Assembly (NCBI GenBank): GCA_037013495.1
Contig: CM072811.1
Span: forward strand, 15,754,659-15,818,658
DNA: 64,000 nucleotides
Direction of reading: 5' to 3'
Source of the DNA: Hippophae tibetana
Lineage: Eukaryota; Streptophyta; Magnoliopsida; Rosales; Elaeagnaceae
How positions within the stretch are numbered: the first letter of the stretch is position 1; each line of letters opens with the position of its first letter. The translations under genes and the position numbers were made by a program. The notes beneath the pieces were generated by a model. The model saw only the letters and a program-made list of their open reading frames with translations, ran no database searches and was not told where the DNA came from. Shown piece by piece: positions 12,386 to 23,427 of this stretch.

Positions 12386-12827
12386 ATATTTCCTTTTCTC
12401 TTCTTTCTTCAGAAGATAGAAACTATTTCAAGCACTGCATAGTGATGATGAATGGACCTAACCATCTACTCTTTAATTTTTCAGGAAACAATTTGAGTCT
12501 TGAATTGTACAATAATACTTTCTAACCCGGTCCAAAGATACGGTGAACAATTTTTTTGTCATGCGATCATTTTTTCTTTTCTTTGTAAAGCTTGGAATTT
12601 TCATAAGCATTCCACCATAATTCATCCAATTCATTTATTTGAAGCATTCTTTTCTCCCCAGCTGCATCTATAGACATATTTAACTGTTTCAATGCCTAAT
12701 ATGCTTTGTGCTCCAATTCTAATGGTAAATGACAAGCCTTTCCATAAACTAGCTTATATGAGGTGGTACCATTTGGTGTTTTAAATGTAATTTTGTATGC
12801 CCATAAAGCATCGTCCAACTTAGATGA

Positions 12828-13229
12828 TCAATCTTTCCTAGAGATGTTCACAGTTTTCTCCAAAATTATTTTCACTTCTCTATTAGGTACCGCTACTTGC
12901 CCACTTGTTTGGGGATGGTAAGGGGTAGATATTTTATGCTTAATCCCATACTTAGACAATAAGGAATTATTTTTTTTATTGAAAAAGTGACTTCGTCCAT
13001 CACTAATAATGATCCTAGGAGTTCCGAACCTAGTGAAAATATTTTTCTTCAGAAATTTCATGACAACTTTGGCATCACATTTGTTGCTAGCAATGGCTTG
13101 TACCCACTTTGACACATAATCCACTCCTACAAGTATGTATTGGTTGCAAAATGATGAAGGAAATGGTCCCATAAAGTCTATGCCCCACACATCAAAAAAT
13201 TCAACTTGAAGTATACTATCTAGAGGCAT
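12828..13229 (-). pseudogene. Integrase core fragment of the Athila-like element
   Basis: Minus-strand frame with the retroviral-type integrase core: [35 protein letters not shown] and YHPQTSGQV. These are the blocks around the D, D and E catalytic positions of the family. The C-terminal part of the integrase continues to about 12400. The protein joins element DNA to host DNA. It is part of a broken polyprotein and has no start of its own. Confidence 0.8.
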
Positions 13230-13730
13230 CTCAATCTCTTTTTGAAATATTACCTATCCTTTGACATTTGTCACATATATTTACATAATTGTAAGAATTT
13301 TTAAATAGTATAGGCTAAAAATAACCAGATTGAAGTACCTCAGCTGCTATTTTTGAGCTCCCAAAGTGACCTCTATAGTCTGAGCTATGGTAATGGTAAA
13401 GGATACTTTCAAATTCATCATTAGGGACACACCTTCTCAAAATACCATCACTGTATTCTTTATAGAGGTAGGGGTCATCCCAAAAATACTGTTTAATGTC
13501 ATGAAAAAACTTCTTCTTTTGTTTCCATGTGAGGTTAAGTGGAAGAACGTTGACGACAAGAAAATTTGCAATGTCTCCATACCATGGAACTTCTGTTTGA
13601 GCTATAAAAAGTAGTTGCTCATCTGGAAAAGATTCCCCATTCCCTCTCTAGTCTAGACAGATGGTCTACTACCTGATTTTATGTTCCTTTTTTTATCACA
13701 AATTTTGTCAAATTATTGTAGAAGAAGCAT

Positions 13731-14133
13731 TCATCTTATCAATCTTAGTTTGACATCCTTTTTCATCATAAGATACTTTATTGCAGAATGATCCGTGTAG
13801 ACAGTCACTTTGGTGCCAACCAAGTATGATCTGAATTTCTCAAAGGAATTTACAATGGAAAAGAGCTCTTTCTCTATAGTAGCATAATTCATTTGGGCCT
13901 CATTCAATGTCTTTCTTGCAAAGTATATGGCATGAAACATTTTTTTCTCTTTGCTTTCCAAGAATAGCTCTAATAGCAAAATCACTTATGTCACACATCA
14001 ACTCACAAGGCTTGTTCCAATCTAGTGTGACTATAATTGGAGCTGACACTAGTCTCTCTTTAAGCATTTTAAATGTTGTTAAACATCTATCATCAAACTT
14101 GGAAGGCATGTCCTTTTCCAAAAGATTACACAA
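13731..14133 (-). pseudogene. RNase H region of the Athila-like element
   Basis: Two overlapping minus-strand frames cover the RT connection and RNase [12 protein letters not shown] lies early, and [22 protein letters not shown] and [11 protein letters not shown] lie later, matching the Ty3/gypsy RNase H blocks. It follows the reverse transcriptase in polyprotein order. Confidence 0.75.
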
Positions 14134-14355
14134 GGGTTTGGAGACTTGGGAAAAATATTTTATGAATCTATGATAAAAACCTACATACCCAAGAAAACCC
14201 TTTACTCCTTATACATTGGTAGGTGGTGGTAGTTTCTCAATCACTTCTATCTTAGCTCTATCCACCTCAATACCATTAACTGAGATTTTATGGCCTAAGA
14301 CTATACCTTCATGTACCATGAAATGACATTTCTCCCAATTTAAAACCAAATTTGT

Positions 14356-14733
14356 TTATTTACATAGTTGTAACACTAGGGAGAGATAGTATAGACATTC
14401 ATCAAATGAGTTTCCAAAGACTGAAAAATCATCCATGAATATTTCTAGATGTTTCTCCACCATGTCTAAGAAAATGGCCATCGGGTAGCGTTGAAATGTA
14501 GCAGGTGCATTACATAATCCAAAGGGCATTCTCCTGAAATAAAAATTTCCATAAGGATATGTGGAGGTGGTCTTTTCTTGGTCTTTAGGTGCCACAACAA
14601 TTTGGTTATAACCAAAGTATCCATCTAGAAGGCAAAAGAAAGAATGCCCACCTAATTGGTCAAACATTTGATCCATTAATGGGAGAAGAAAATGATCTTT
14701 CCTTGTAGCTTTATTTACTTTACAAAAATCCAT
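14356..14733 (-). pseudogene. Reverse transcriptase fragment of the Athila-like element
   Basis: The minus-strand frame reads NKATRKDHFLLPLMDQM, FCLLDGYFGYNQI, FRRMPFGLCNAPATFQR and the active-site block FMDDFSVFG, which are successive conserved blocks of Ty3/gypsy reverse transcriptase in the Athila wording. The N-terminal part of the domain resumes at 16311 on the far side of the solo LTR. The copy is broken. Confidence 0.85.
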
Positions 14734-14767
14734 ATATACTCTTCATCATGTGACAGTCCCAGTAGGT

Positions 14768-16305
14768 TGATGCTTATTTTCACAAGTGTACGAATCGTTC
14801 AAGTAATAAAGTGTACAAAAAGTACGGATATCAAACCCACAAGGAATGGCGTTACTAAGTACCGAAATTGACTAACCCTAATTTTATTTGAAAACCGAAT
14901 TGTTGAAATTGTTTTAAAAAGCAAATTAACATAAAACTAACCGCAAATAACAAAATTTAATGTTGTTCACAAATGATTAAAAACGCTAAGGCATTTGATT
15001 TCGCTAAATCAATTCAATACGATTTCAAGTCATGTTATATGAGAATCAAAGCTAAAAGTGATGGTTGAAAAACCCAAACTTATCTAATACTCTCTCTCAA
15101 GTTATATTAGAATTACTTATCTATGAAAACCAACTATATTTCTATGAAGATTTAATCACAAATAAGCACATTACGATTTATGGAATTTCTAGAATAACCA
15201 CATACATCATGCATTAGGTGTCAAACTCGCATTCAACATACGGTATTTATCACAAGAAGCATTCATTACACATCTCCTTTCGGTCTCAATATAATGCAAC
15301 AAATCATTTAAATCTTGATCAAAAATTTAAAAGCATTAAGCATGGAAATAAATACTCAACTTGAAAACAATGAATTCATATAACGATAACACAAGAAATC
15401 AGATTTTCTTGATTCAACTACATCATAGCCTTAGCAAAAACGAATTAGTTCATAACGGAAATAAGAACAACCATATTCTCAATTGAATCCATGAACAAAC
15501 AATCTGAATAAAATGCAGACAATAAATGCTAAGGAGAAGAGATGAAGAACTCTTGAAGATGAAGACTTGGTAGCAACAATGGTGATGATCCTTCAAGCTT
15601 CTCCAACCTTTCTCTCCAAAATTTCCTTTTCTCCTCCAAAAATAACTTAGATCTGCTCTCTCTGTCGTCCCCCTCTTTTTCCATCATAATGTATATATAG
15701 ATCTAGGGTTTGGGCGGCAATTTTGGAACAAAACAACATAAAAAATGTGTTTTCGGACGAAACTCGCCGGCGGCGACATTGTTCTCGCCGCGACGAGATT
15801 TCTGGAAAATTAAATTTTGGGTTTTTGGATTTTGACCGGTGGCCAAAATAATGTGGCCGGCGGCGAGATGATTTGGCCGGCGGCGAGATGAGTTTACCAA
15901 AATTTGTGCTCTCGGGAAGATTTTCGCCAGGATTTTAGCCGGCGGCGAGATGAATATGGCCGGTGGCGAGATACTTTGGCCGGCGGCGAGAATACTTTAG
16001 CCGGCGGCGAGGACTTGGCCAAAATCCATGCTCCTTGCATGATTTTCAACATTTTCTCCGTAAGGTTTTCGCCGGCGGCGAAATTCCAAATTTTGAAATT
16101 TTGTTCTCTTTTTATTTTCATTCAATCCCGATCATTGTACTTTGTCCCTAACTTCTCCAAAATCATGATTTTACATGAAATTGTACTTTAAACACGAAAT
16201 ACCCGTGAAATGACATTTGTGGATTAAATAATCAAATAAACACAATTTTCACACAAATATCAACATTTAAATCATAACAAAAATGCAATAATTTAGCTCT
16301 TATCA
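14768..16305 (-). mobile_element. Solo LTR of a third family with GC-rich CCGGCGGCGAG repeats, inside the Athila-like RT
   Basis: The target duplication TAGGT is seen at 14763-14767 and 16306-16310. On the minus strand the LTR runs TGATAAGAGC to AAGCATCA. The middle (about 15760-16085) contains at least seven copies of GCCGGCGGCGAG (with variants), spaced mostly 18-25 bp: a striking GC island in AT-rich surroundings. The open frames at 15703-16191 come from this repeat and are not genes. No internal region is present, so this is a solo LTR. Confidence 0.85.
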
Positions 16306-16381
16306 TAGGTATTAACTCATTAATCTCATTTTCCACCATAGTGATTCCTCCTTTCTTTGATACATATTGGATTGGACTTAC

Positions 16382-17011
16382 CTATTCACTGTCGCATATT
16401 GGGAAAATAATTCTCATGTCTAGCCACTTGACAATTTCCTTCTTCACCACTTCTTTCATAATAGGATTTAGATGGCATTGTGCATCCCTAGTGGGTTTAG
16501 CCCAGTCTTCGAGCAAGATTTTATGCATGCATATTGATGGGCTTATGCCTTTGATGTCAGCAATGGACCAACCTATAGCTCTTTTGAAGTTCCTTAGTAC
16601 CTTTAGTAGTGCTTCCACTTGCTCCATGCTTAGATTAGTCGAGATTATGACTGGGAGTGTCTCGTTATCACCCAAAAATGTATAACGAAGATGAGAACAT
16701 AAAATTTTAAGCTCTAATTTTAGTGGCTTCTCAATGGATGGTTTCAACTGTGAGCTTATTTCAAGACACTCCACAACTTCATTTAATACACACATGAGAG
16801 GTGTGTCCTCTGAAAATTTCACATAGTTCACAATATCCACATTTGATTCCATATTTTCAAAATTAAAATAGGCTGAGTCATTTTCTATTGAGTTAATGTC
16901 CGTGTTCATAGCATCATGTGTTAAGGTCGTAAGTGGGGGTGATTCAATTAAGCTACCGACATGAATCTGTGTGCCTACATAAGTGTCATGGTTCTCTTCC
17001 ATGTCTAGCAC
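16382..17011 (-). pseudogene. Protease-RT linker of the Athila-like polyprotein
   Basis: A long minus-strand frame of about 209 codons. Its C-terminal part has the Athila-type approach to the reverse transcriptase (LKVLRNFKRAIGWSIADIKG, then CMHKILLEDWAKP and NPIMKEVVKKEIVKWLD). The N-terminal part is an acidic linker with little conservation. It continues to the reverse transcriptase at 16311 and below. Confidence 0.75.
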
Positions 17012-17229
17012 AGACTCTAAAGCATCAATAAGGCATATGTCAGAAAAAACATCAGTGGTTAGCTCATCAGTACTATCTATTCAAAAGCAATCACCAGTAT
17101 TATCATCATGAGAAAATTTAATTACTTTGAACACATTAAATGTTACTTGTTCATCTTGCACCCTTATTGTAAGCTCTTTTTTTTTCCTATCAATAAGTTA
17201 TTTTCTAGTTGCTAAGAATGGATGACCGA

Positions 17230-17690
17230 GTATGATAGAAATGTCATGGTCCTCTTCCATGTCTAGCACAATGAAGTCCACCGAAAAGATGAATTTGTCT
17301 ACTTTTACTAGAAAATCTTCTACCATATCTCAGGGTCTTTTAATTGACATATCTACCATTTGCAATGTTATTGAAGTGGGTTTGGCTTTACCAATAGCCA
17401 ATCTTTGGAAGACTGATAATGGCATGAGGTTAATGCAAAAACCCAAATCATATAATGCCTTTCCAAAATGAATGTTCCCAATAGTGCAAGGGATGTCAAA
17501 ACTACCTAGATTTTTCAGTTTTTGTGGTAGTTTTCTATCAATAATGGCACTACAACCTTCAACCAAGGTTATTGTTTCATGATCTCCAAGCCTCTTTTTA
17601 TCCTTCATGAATTTGGCATAAGATGGCATTTGCTCAAGTGCCTCTGCAAATGGTATGTTTATGTGCAACTTCTTGAAGACTTCCAAATAT
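17230..17690 (-). pseudogene. Aspartic protease region of the Athila-like element
   Basis: The minus-strand frame (17686-17330) shows the Athila gag-protease junction: LHINIPFAEALEQMPSYAKF, then EGCSAIIDRKLPQKLKNLGS, FDIPCTIG and LYDLGFCINLMPLSVF, the last being the family protease active-site block. It processes the polyprotein in intact relatives. The same region in plus orientation is at 58540-58860. Confidence 0.8.
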
Positions 17691-18000
17691 TTTGAAAGCT
17701 ATGTATCTGCATTTTGCTTTTGTAGCCTTTGAGGAAAAGGAATTGTGGGTTTGTAGAGGTTGCTATTTTCTTGGCTAAATTATTTCCTTTCCATTACTCT
17801 TTTTATCCACTAATTCCTCTTCATCCTTTTTAGTTTTCGATTCCTTCTTATCCTTTTTAGTCTCATATTCCTCTTTATCCTTTTGAGTCTCATCTCCCTC
17901 TAGAGTTTTACCACTCCTCAAGTCTATGGCACTACAATGGTCCTTCCCTTATTTTCTTGAGTTTATAATTGTGTCAATTGGAATGTTACTTTGAGGCCTT

Positions 18001-18600
18001 TGGTTTATGACCTGGGCAAGTAGCCCTATTTGGTTCTCCAAATTTCGAATAGAAGCCTCTTGAGTGGACACTTTTGTATTTAAAAATTGGATGAAGTCTT
18101 TCATCCTCCCCATTAAGGCATTTGTATTATTCTCAGTAGGTGGCTTCTTCTCTTGGGCTTATGATTGATATGATTGTTGAAAATTAGGTGGTTGAAATGA
18201 TTGACGATTGAATTGATTATCACCTTGATTGTTGTTACTCCAAGAGAAATTTGAATGTTTTCTCCATCCTAGTTTTTGTGTTCGAATATATATTACTGTT
18301 TCGATTCACATTACCCACATAGCAAATGGATTCAGGATTATTTGGACAAATATCAAACAAATGAGCTCCTCCACAAAACACACACGACATTCCTGAATCT
18401 TGGACTTGGTTTATACTCATTGGCGAGTTTTAAGCCTTCAAAAGATTAACCAAAGATGAAACTTAAGCTATAAGTGTTGTGATATCATTTACCTCATGCA
18501 TTCCCACTACTCTTCTTACTATTGTCATTTTGTCCATAGGTCATTGATAATTATTGCTAGCCATGTTCTCAACTATACTTGTAATAGCACTAAAAGATAT
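18001..18600 (-). pseudogene. gag C-terminal part with zinc knuckle, Athila-like
   Basis: The frame 18420-18235 (-) contains CVFCGGAHLFDICPNN, a CxxC...H...C zinc knuckle of the Athila type, also seen at 57869 (+). Downstream in the reading direction (about 18200-17960) is a coiled-coil-like stretch with an NLENQIGLLAQ motif. The N-terminal half of gag is not seen; the sequence up to 18767 is AT-rich. Confidence 0.75.
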
Positions 18601-18767
18601 GTCTAAATAAAAACTAAATAAATTAATTAAAATTTAAAACAAATAATAAAAGAAATTAACTTAAATAAATAAATAAGTGAGTAAATTAAAATTAAAATTA
18701 AAGTAAAGAAAAATAAAAAAAAATTAATTTATAATAATTATAATCCCCGACAAAGGGGAAAAAACTT

Positions 18768-20085
18768 AATCGCCTCCCAAATTGTGTGTGCTATAAATAC
18801 GCAAGTAACATATCGTAACAAGTAATATAGTGATAAAAAAAGTTCATTCCTACGGAGATTATTTTATTAAAAACTAATTTTTAAAATTAAAAAAAGTAAA
18901 AATCAATTTTTTTGTGTTTTTATATTTTTAGAAAGCAAAATTATAATAATTAAAAGTAAATAGAAATAATTAATTAAGTTAGATTTGGTAATTAAGAAGA
19001 TATATGATAAGATATTTAGAAATACTTAATCCCATAATTTTCTTAACATATGAATCACTAAAATCCCCTCAATATAATTATCAATTAATTACTTGATCAA
19101 TTAAATCTAACCTAGCATGTATTCCTCTCCCAAGTAAACTACACACCATATAATAATTAATTTAATCACACTCTCATGCCAATTAAATTGCATACTACTC
19201 ATTAAATTCATCAATTATGGATCACATACATAAGAATTATACATCTTTTCCTAACATGTTATTTAATCAAGACAAAAAATTAAATAATTATCTCAAATTT
19301 ATTTAATTGCCTCTATAGATAAAACAATTTCCAAACAGTTAATAGCATAAAAATTAGATTCCATTATATAATTAAATTATAATTATAATTAGAATAAAAT
19401 ATTCCATCATCACATGGAGAAAATTGGGTTCATAAGATATCTAGATTATTAAATTTACTAGACATAATTTTGTTCATAAAGCTCATATTTTTTGTAAAAA
19501 AAACATAAAAATTGATAAAGAAAAGAGTAAAATAAGAAATGAAATCAGTCTCTTAAATTGTTGTGATAACCTCCTTTTGAATCTCCACCAAAATTGTACA
19601 TTTTTTGTATTTTTTCTCTTTTTAGCTCCAAAAACTTTTCAAAGTTTTGCTAATAGTGGCTCATTAGATTTTATGGGGTTATTAGGGACTTAAATATAGC
19701 TCAGGTGCAATTTGGACATCCAAATCAGCTTCAAATCAAGGATTGAGATCAAAACAAGAAAAATGAACAGCTCCAGCCAATCATAACACAACATGTGGCA
19801 CACGGAATTTACTGGGTGAAACAAAGCGTAACGCGTGGTAAGGGAGACCAATCTGAGTCAATGCATGCTAAGTCAGCGCCATACGACATAATGTGATTTA
19901 TGGTAACGGGTAGTGTGGCACTCGGGTGAAATGTGGGGAGATATTTCATGAAAACACATGGCATAAAGGTGTGACTGCGCACCGAACTCGGATTGAATGT
20001 CATACTGACATATGTCAAGTGCTTCATCTCTTCTCACACATGACGATCTACAATTTGTTGTCTCTGTTTGCGTGGTACCCACTAA
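18768..20085 (-). repeat. Right-hand (5') LTR of the Athila-like element, incomplete
   Basis: This aligns with 43193-44400 (-). The boundary at 18768 faces the degenerate primer site. Similarity to the relatives fades at about 20085, before the LTR 5' end is reached, so the outer part is missing or unrecognisable. Confidence 0.65.
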
Positions 20086-20127
20086 ATCTTTTTCTTTATA
20101 TTTTGGCAATGTATATTATATCTATTT

Positions 20128-20466
20128 AAGCATGGTTGAAATTCACATTACTCGCACATTAAAGGGTATCTAGGCAGGCCATAGATCGATGTTCACTGTG
20201 TAACCCATTCCTTTCACCCTTCCCTAGCCTCGAACTTGGAACCTACCATTAAGTACCTCAGGTTCTTAGAAGTTAATACCCTCTAGACCATCTGGACCAA
20301 TTGGTCTATATGGTATTAGTTTCTAAGAACCTGAGGTACTTAAGGTCTAGGTCCCAGGTTCGAGGCTAGGAAAGGGAAAAAGGAATGGATTACATGGTGA
20401 ACATAGATCTATGGACCGTCTAGATATCCTTTAATGTGTAAGTAATGTGAATTTCAACCATGCTCA
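20128..20466. repeat. About 340-bp palindrome: two head-to-head SINE-like units with Pol III box-like motifs
   Basis: The arms (about 20128-20290 and 20303-20466) are inverted copies, centred on ACCAATTGGT at 20296-20305. Read outward from the centre, each arm has an A-box-like motif (TGGTCTATATGG at 20302-20313; TGGTCCAGATGG, minus strand, 20288-20299) and then a B-box-like motif (GGTTCGAGGC at 20357-20366; AGTTCGAGGCT, minus strand, 20226-20236). That layout fits tRNA-derived SINEs. No poly(A) tail or target duplication was seen. A foldback MITE is the alternative. Confidence 0.55.
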
Positions 20467-20873
20467 AACAATATCTACAATTATTGGTGAAACTATAACT
20501 TTCATGGCTTCTTTGGTTTTACATTTCTTTCAAATGAAGAATGGTAAGTTCATTACTTCACACGCTATTAAACTCATTATTCTTTATGCCTTCATGCTTC
20601 ATGGTATAATGTGACCTCACTCGTTTTGATTGGAGTCCCTGGAAATTTTAAGGTAAAAAATAATTAATTGCCTTGAAAATATATGCCTATATCTACAAGT
20701 CTTAGTTTCTTTATTCTTTCTTTGTCTTCTTGACTTCTTTTTTGGCATATTGAAGAGAAGTTTAAGATGCACATGTCTTATATAAGTTAATATTTGCATC
20801 AGGTACCACTTGCCTCGTATCTCTAATAATATTATTATGCTGACATAAAACCATTTTTCATCTTTATCTCTGT
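20467..20873. other. No gene seen
   Basis: AT-rich sequence between the palindrome and the 32-bp array. The short frame at 20617-20799 (-) shows no recognisable motif and is not supported as a gene. Confidence 0.4.
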
Positions 20874-21190
20874 ATGTAATATATTACATCCCCGAAGAAA
20901 ATTATCACATCAATCTCTATTTTGGATGTAATATGTTACATACACATATACATTTGGATGTAACATATTACATTTAACTTTACCTGCATATGTAACTTGT
21001 TACATCCAACCCTTCCTTATTATGTCATATGTTACATCCAACTCTACCTTCGAATGTAACAAGTTACATCACCTCCAATAGCACCAATGAGGTCCCCGGT
21101 GGGATAGCCGGAGCTCCAATGAGGTCCTCGATAGGATGGTTGGAGCCTCGATGAGGTCACTAATGGATTGGCAAAGCTCCGGTGAGATCA
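20874..21190. repeat. Array of 16-bp palindromes on a 32-bp period, running into a GC-richer block with the same period
   Basis: Six 16-bp palindromes of the form ATGTAAYNNRTTACAT start at 20874, 20926, 20958, 20990, 21022 and 21054; the last five are exactly 32 bp apart. The first (ATGTAATATATTACAT) is a perfect palindrome. A second block then carries CCAATGAGG or variants at 21084, 21116, 21148 and 21179, again 31-32 bp apart and nearly in register with the first block. A decayed relative of the palindrome block is at 34843-35017. The function is unknown. Confidence 0.85.
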
Positions 21191-21209
21191 TAGTAGATGT
21201 GGTAGGGTA

Positions 21210-21947
21210 TCACCTGGGTCCCATTTTATTGAAGTTATAAAATAAAAATATTTTAATCTATTTGTTAAATAGTTTGATATAAAACTATGAATTTTAAAAT
21301 GAATTATCGTTGGATTGATCAATTTATTGAAAATAACTTTGGTTAAACTGGATTTATTAACCATCTAATAGGCTAATTAAATATCTCAATCTGTTTAAAA
21401 TGAATACATTTTTTTAAACTCATAACAAACTACTAAGTTCTCTCCTAAAAATAATTAATTTAATATCATGTAGACCAATTTTCAACTAAACATATAATAG
21501 TATATTGATCTTATTTGTTAATTTATAATTAAAATATTATGTATATAAATGAAAATATATAAAAAAATATGAGAATTAAATTTATCATAATTAATTTTTT
21601 AATAGATATTATAAATATTTTTAACAAATTATTTTATGCAATATCTAAAAACCAATGTCTACAAAAATAGGAAATTATTATTTGTATTTTCAAATCTTAA
21701 GAGATTGTTTGGTGAGATAACTTAAAAAAATATATTAAAATTGTTTTTATATTATAATTTAAAAATAATTTTATATGATTTATAAAAATAATAAGACCTT
21801 TGGCATGTATTTAAAAAAAACTTTTTAAAAACAAGAAAAAGAAAAACATGATAGTTTTGTTATTTGGCCAAATTATTTTAAAAACTTATTTTATTGTATT
21901 CATTTTAATATTAAATTTAGAATTTTTATCTATAATAATTTAAACAT

Positions 21948-21978
<31 letters not shown>

Positions 21979-22503
21979 AATATTATTTTAAGTTATCTCA
22001 CCAAACAATCTCTTAAGATTTGAAAATACAAATAATAATTTCCTATTTTTGTAGACATTTGTTTTTAGATATTACATAAAATAATTAGTTAAAAATATTT
22101 ATATATCTATTAAAAAATTAATTATGATAAATTTAATTCTCATGTTTTTTTTATATATTTTCATTTATATACATAATATTTTAATTATAAATTAACAAAT
22201 AAAATTAATATACTATTATATGTTTAGTTGAAAATTGGTCTACATGATATTAAATTAATTATTTTTAAGGGAGAACTTAGTAGTTTGTTATGAGTTTAAA
22301 AAAATATATTCATTTTAAACAGATTGAGATATTTAATTAGCCCATTAGATGGTTAATAAATCTAGTTTAAACAACGTTACTTTTAATAAATTGATTAATC
22401 CAACGATAATTCATTTTAAAATTCATAGTTTTATATCAAACTATTTAACAAATATATTAAAATATTTTTATTTTATAACTTCAATAAAATGAGACCCAGG
22501 TGA
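21210..22503. repeat. Long inverted repeat: arms of about 530 bp around a 230-bp loop
   Basis: The left arm 21210-21742 is the inverted copy of 21973-22503. The outer ends read CACCTGGGTC at 21211 and its complement at 22493-22502. By hand count the outer 330 bp differ at about 14 positions (near 96 per cent identity), mostly as transitions. The loop 21743-21972 is AT-rich and ends in an (AT)n run at 21949-21974. No open frame or target duplication was found. The outer part of one arm also recurs next to the second palindrome array (about 34600-34735, opposite orientation), so the arm belongs to the same element family. Confidence 0.85.
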
Positions 22504-22729
22504 GATATATATATATATAATGTTAGAGTTTATCAAAAGCTTTTGAGGATTTTTATTATTTTTTATAATGAAATTATGACTTTGTAAGCTATTAAAATTG
22601 AAAAGTAAACTTATGCATAATTTGAAAAAAAAAATTCCATCTTGAATTAGTTCAGCACCAAAAAAATAATTAATAACAATAAAATAAAATCAAACAATAG
22701 GAAAAGAAAGAAGTTGAAGACACGGCCCT

Positions 22730-22863
22730 GGACCTGTTCAAAAAACAAAAAGAAGGCCCCAAGACGATCGTTTTCAGTGTTTTGAATTGTTTTATAGTAC
22801 ATCAAAAACAGGCTGTAGCTGTATTAAGAAAACAGTTTTTTAATCACTTGGTTGAACAAGCCC
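22730..22863. mobile_element. Possible small hAT-like MITE
   Basis: The ends read GGACCTGTTCAA and, inverted, GGGCTTGTTCAA, which agree at 10 of 12 positions; the length is 134 bp. GGGC-TTGTT termini are common in plant hAT-type MITEs. No 8-bp target duplication was found, so the call is weak. Confidence 0.3.
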
Positions 22864-23123
22864 TAAAATTTTATAAAGTGATAAATTAGAAATTTATACA
22901 CGCACCATTGTCAAATTCTTCTATTCCCACCCATGTAACATAATATACTTTATATTTGTTTAAACTGGCATCCTTTTCATACTCACAACATATAACACTA
23001 CAATTAACATTGTTGTGAAAGTCTTATTTTTTATTTTTATTGATGAAAATCGGTGTGAAGGTTCTATTCCTTTATCTTCCGTGCTATTCACATTAAGTCG
23101 GAGACTGGATCTCCGTGCCTTTT

Positions 23124-23129
23124 AGTCAA
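23124..23129 (-). promoter_or_regulatory. W-box-like motif (TTGACT on the minus strand)
   Basis: A TTGACY core on the minus strand, about 320 bp upstream of the TATA box. WRKY factors bind this core in plant defence genes. A single match this short can be chance. Confidence 0.3.
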
Positions 23130-23328
23130 AACATCAACTTTTCAACATAATCCACGCGACTCTAGATTTTTCCATCTGTTCAGATTCTGAGACAGCAAAA
23201 CAATTAATTATCCCAAAAATATACTTTTAAAAATATTGAAATAAGTAGTCCTTGTTTACCGTAGTAAATAATTGAATTTAAAAAAAATGCCAATTTGATA
23301 ATTTATAGTCTTTTCTTTTAATCTAAAG

Positions 23329-23334
23329 GTCAAG
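23329..23334 (-). promoter_or_regulatory. W-box-like motif (TTGACC on the minus strand)
   Basis: A TTGACC match on the minus strand, about 120 bp upstream of the TATA box. With 23421-23427 it makes two close W-box-like sites in the proximal promoter, which would fit wound- or pathogen-induced control of a protease inhibitor (inference). Confidence 0.4.
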
Positions 23335-23420
23335 GCTAGTTTAGTCGTACTCTTACGGTGCAAGCATTTTAATATGCCAAATCTGATAAGATCGATGGAC
23401 TTTTATTCATCTCAAAACAA

Positions 23421-23427
23421 GGTCAAA
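23421..23427 (-). promoter_or_regulatory. W-box-like motif (TTTGACC on the minus strand)
   Basis: TTTGACC on the minus strand, 23 bp upstream of the TATA box. It is the best placed of the three W-box-like sites. Confidence 0.4.

Larger units (their letters stand above)
12386..18767 (-). mobile_element. Athila-like Ty3/gypsy element, internal region (gag tail, protease, RT, RNase H, integrase), interrupted by a solo LTR
   Basis: On the minus strand, from 18600 down: gag tail with zinc knuckle, protease, a long linker, reverse transcriptase, RNase H and integrase, the Ty3/gypsy order. This is the only Athila-like copy here that retains the polymerase. It is broken, with a number of breaks. A solo LTR of another family (14768-16305) lies inside the reverse transcriptase. 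Next to the right-hand LTR, about 18741-18765 reads on the minus strand as a degenerate primer site of tRNA-Asp type (GTCGGGGATTA), as is usual for Athila. Confidence 0.8.

Noticed and set aside
13387-13614. Open frame (+) of 75 codons
   Set aside because: Antisense to the integrase and RNase H region of the Athila-like element; no motif.
15703-16191. Overlapping open frames on both strands
   Set aside because: They arise from the CCGGCGGCGAG repeat of a solo LTR and have no protein signature.
20302-20366. tRNA gene
   Set aside because: A- and B-box-like motifs are present, but no cloverleaf, acceptor stem or anticodon arm could be drawn.
20926-21069. CRISPR-like array
   Set aside because: The repeats are regular, but repeat and spacer are only 16 bp each, the repeats are imperfect palindromes, and the surroundings are plant nuclear DNA without cas genes.
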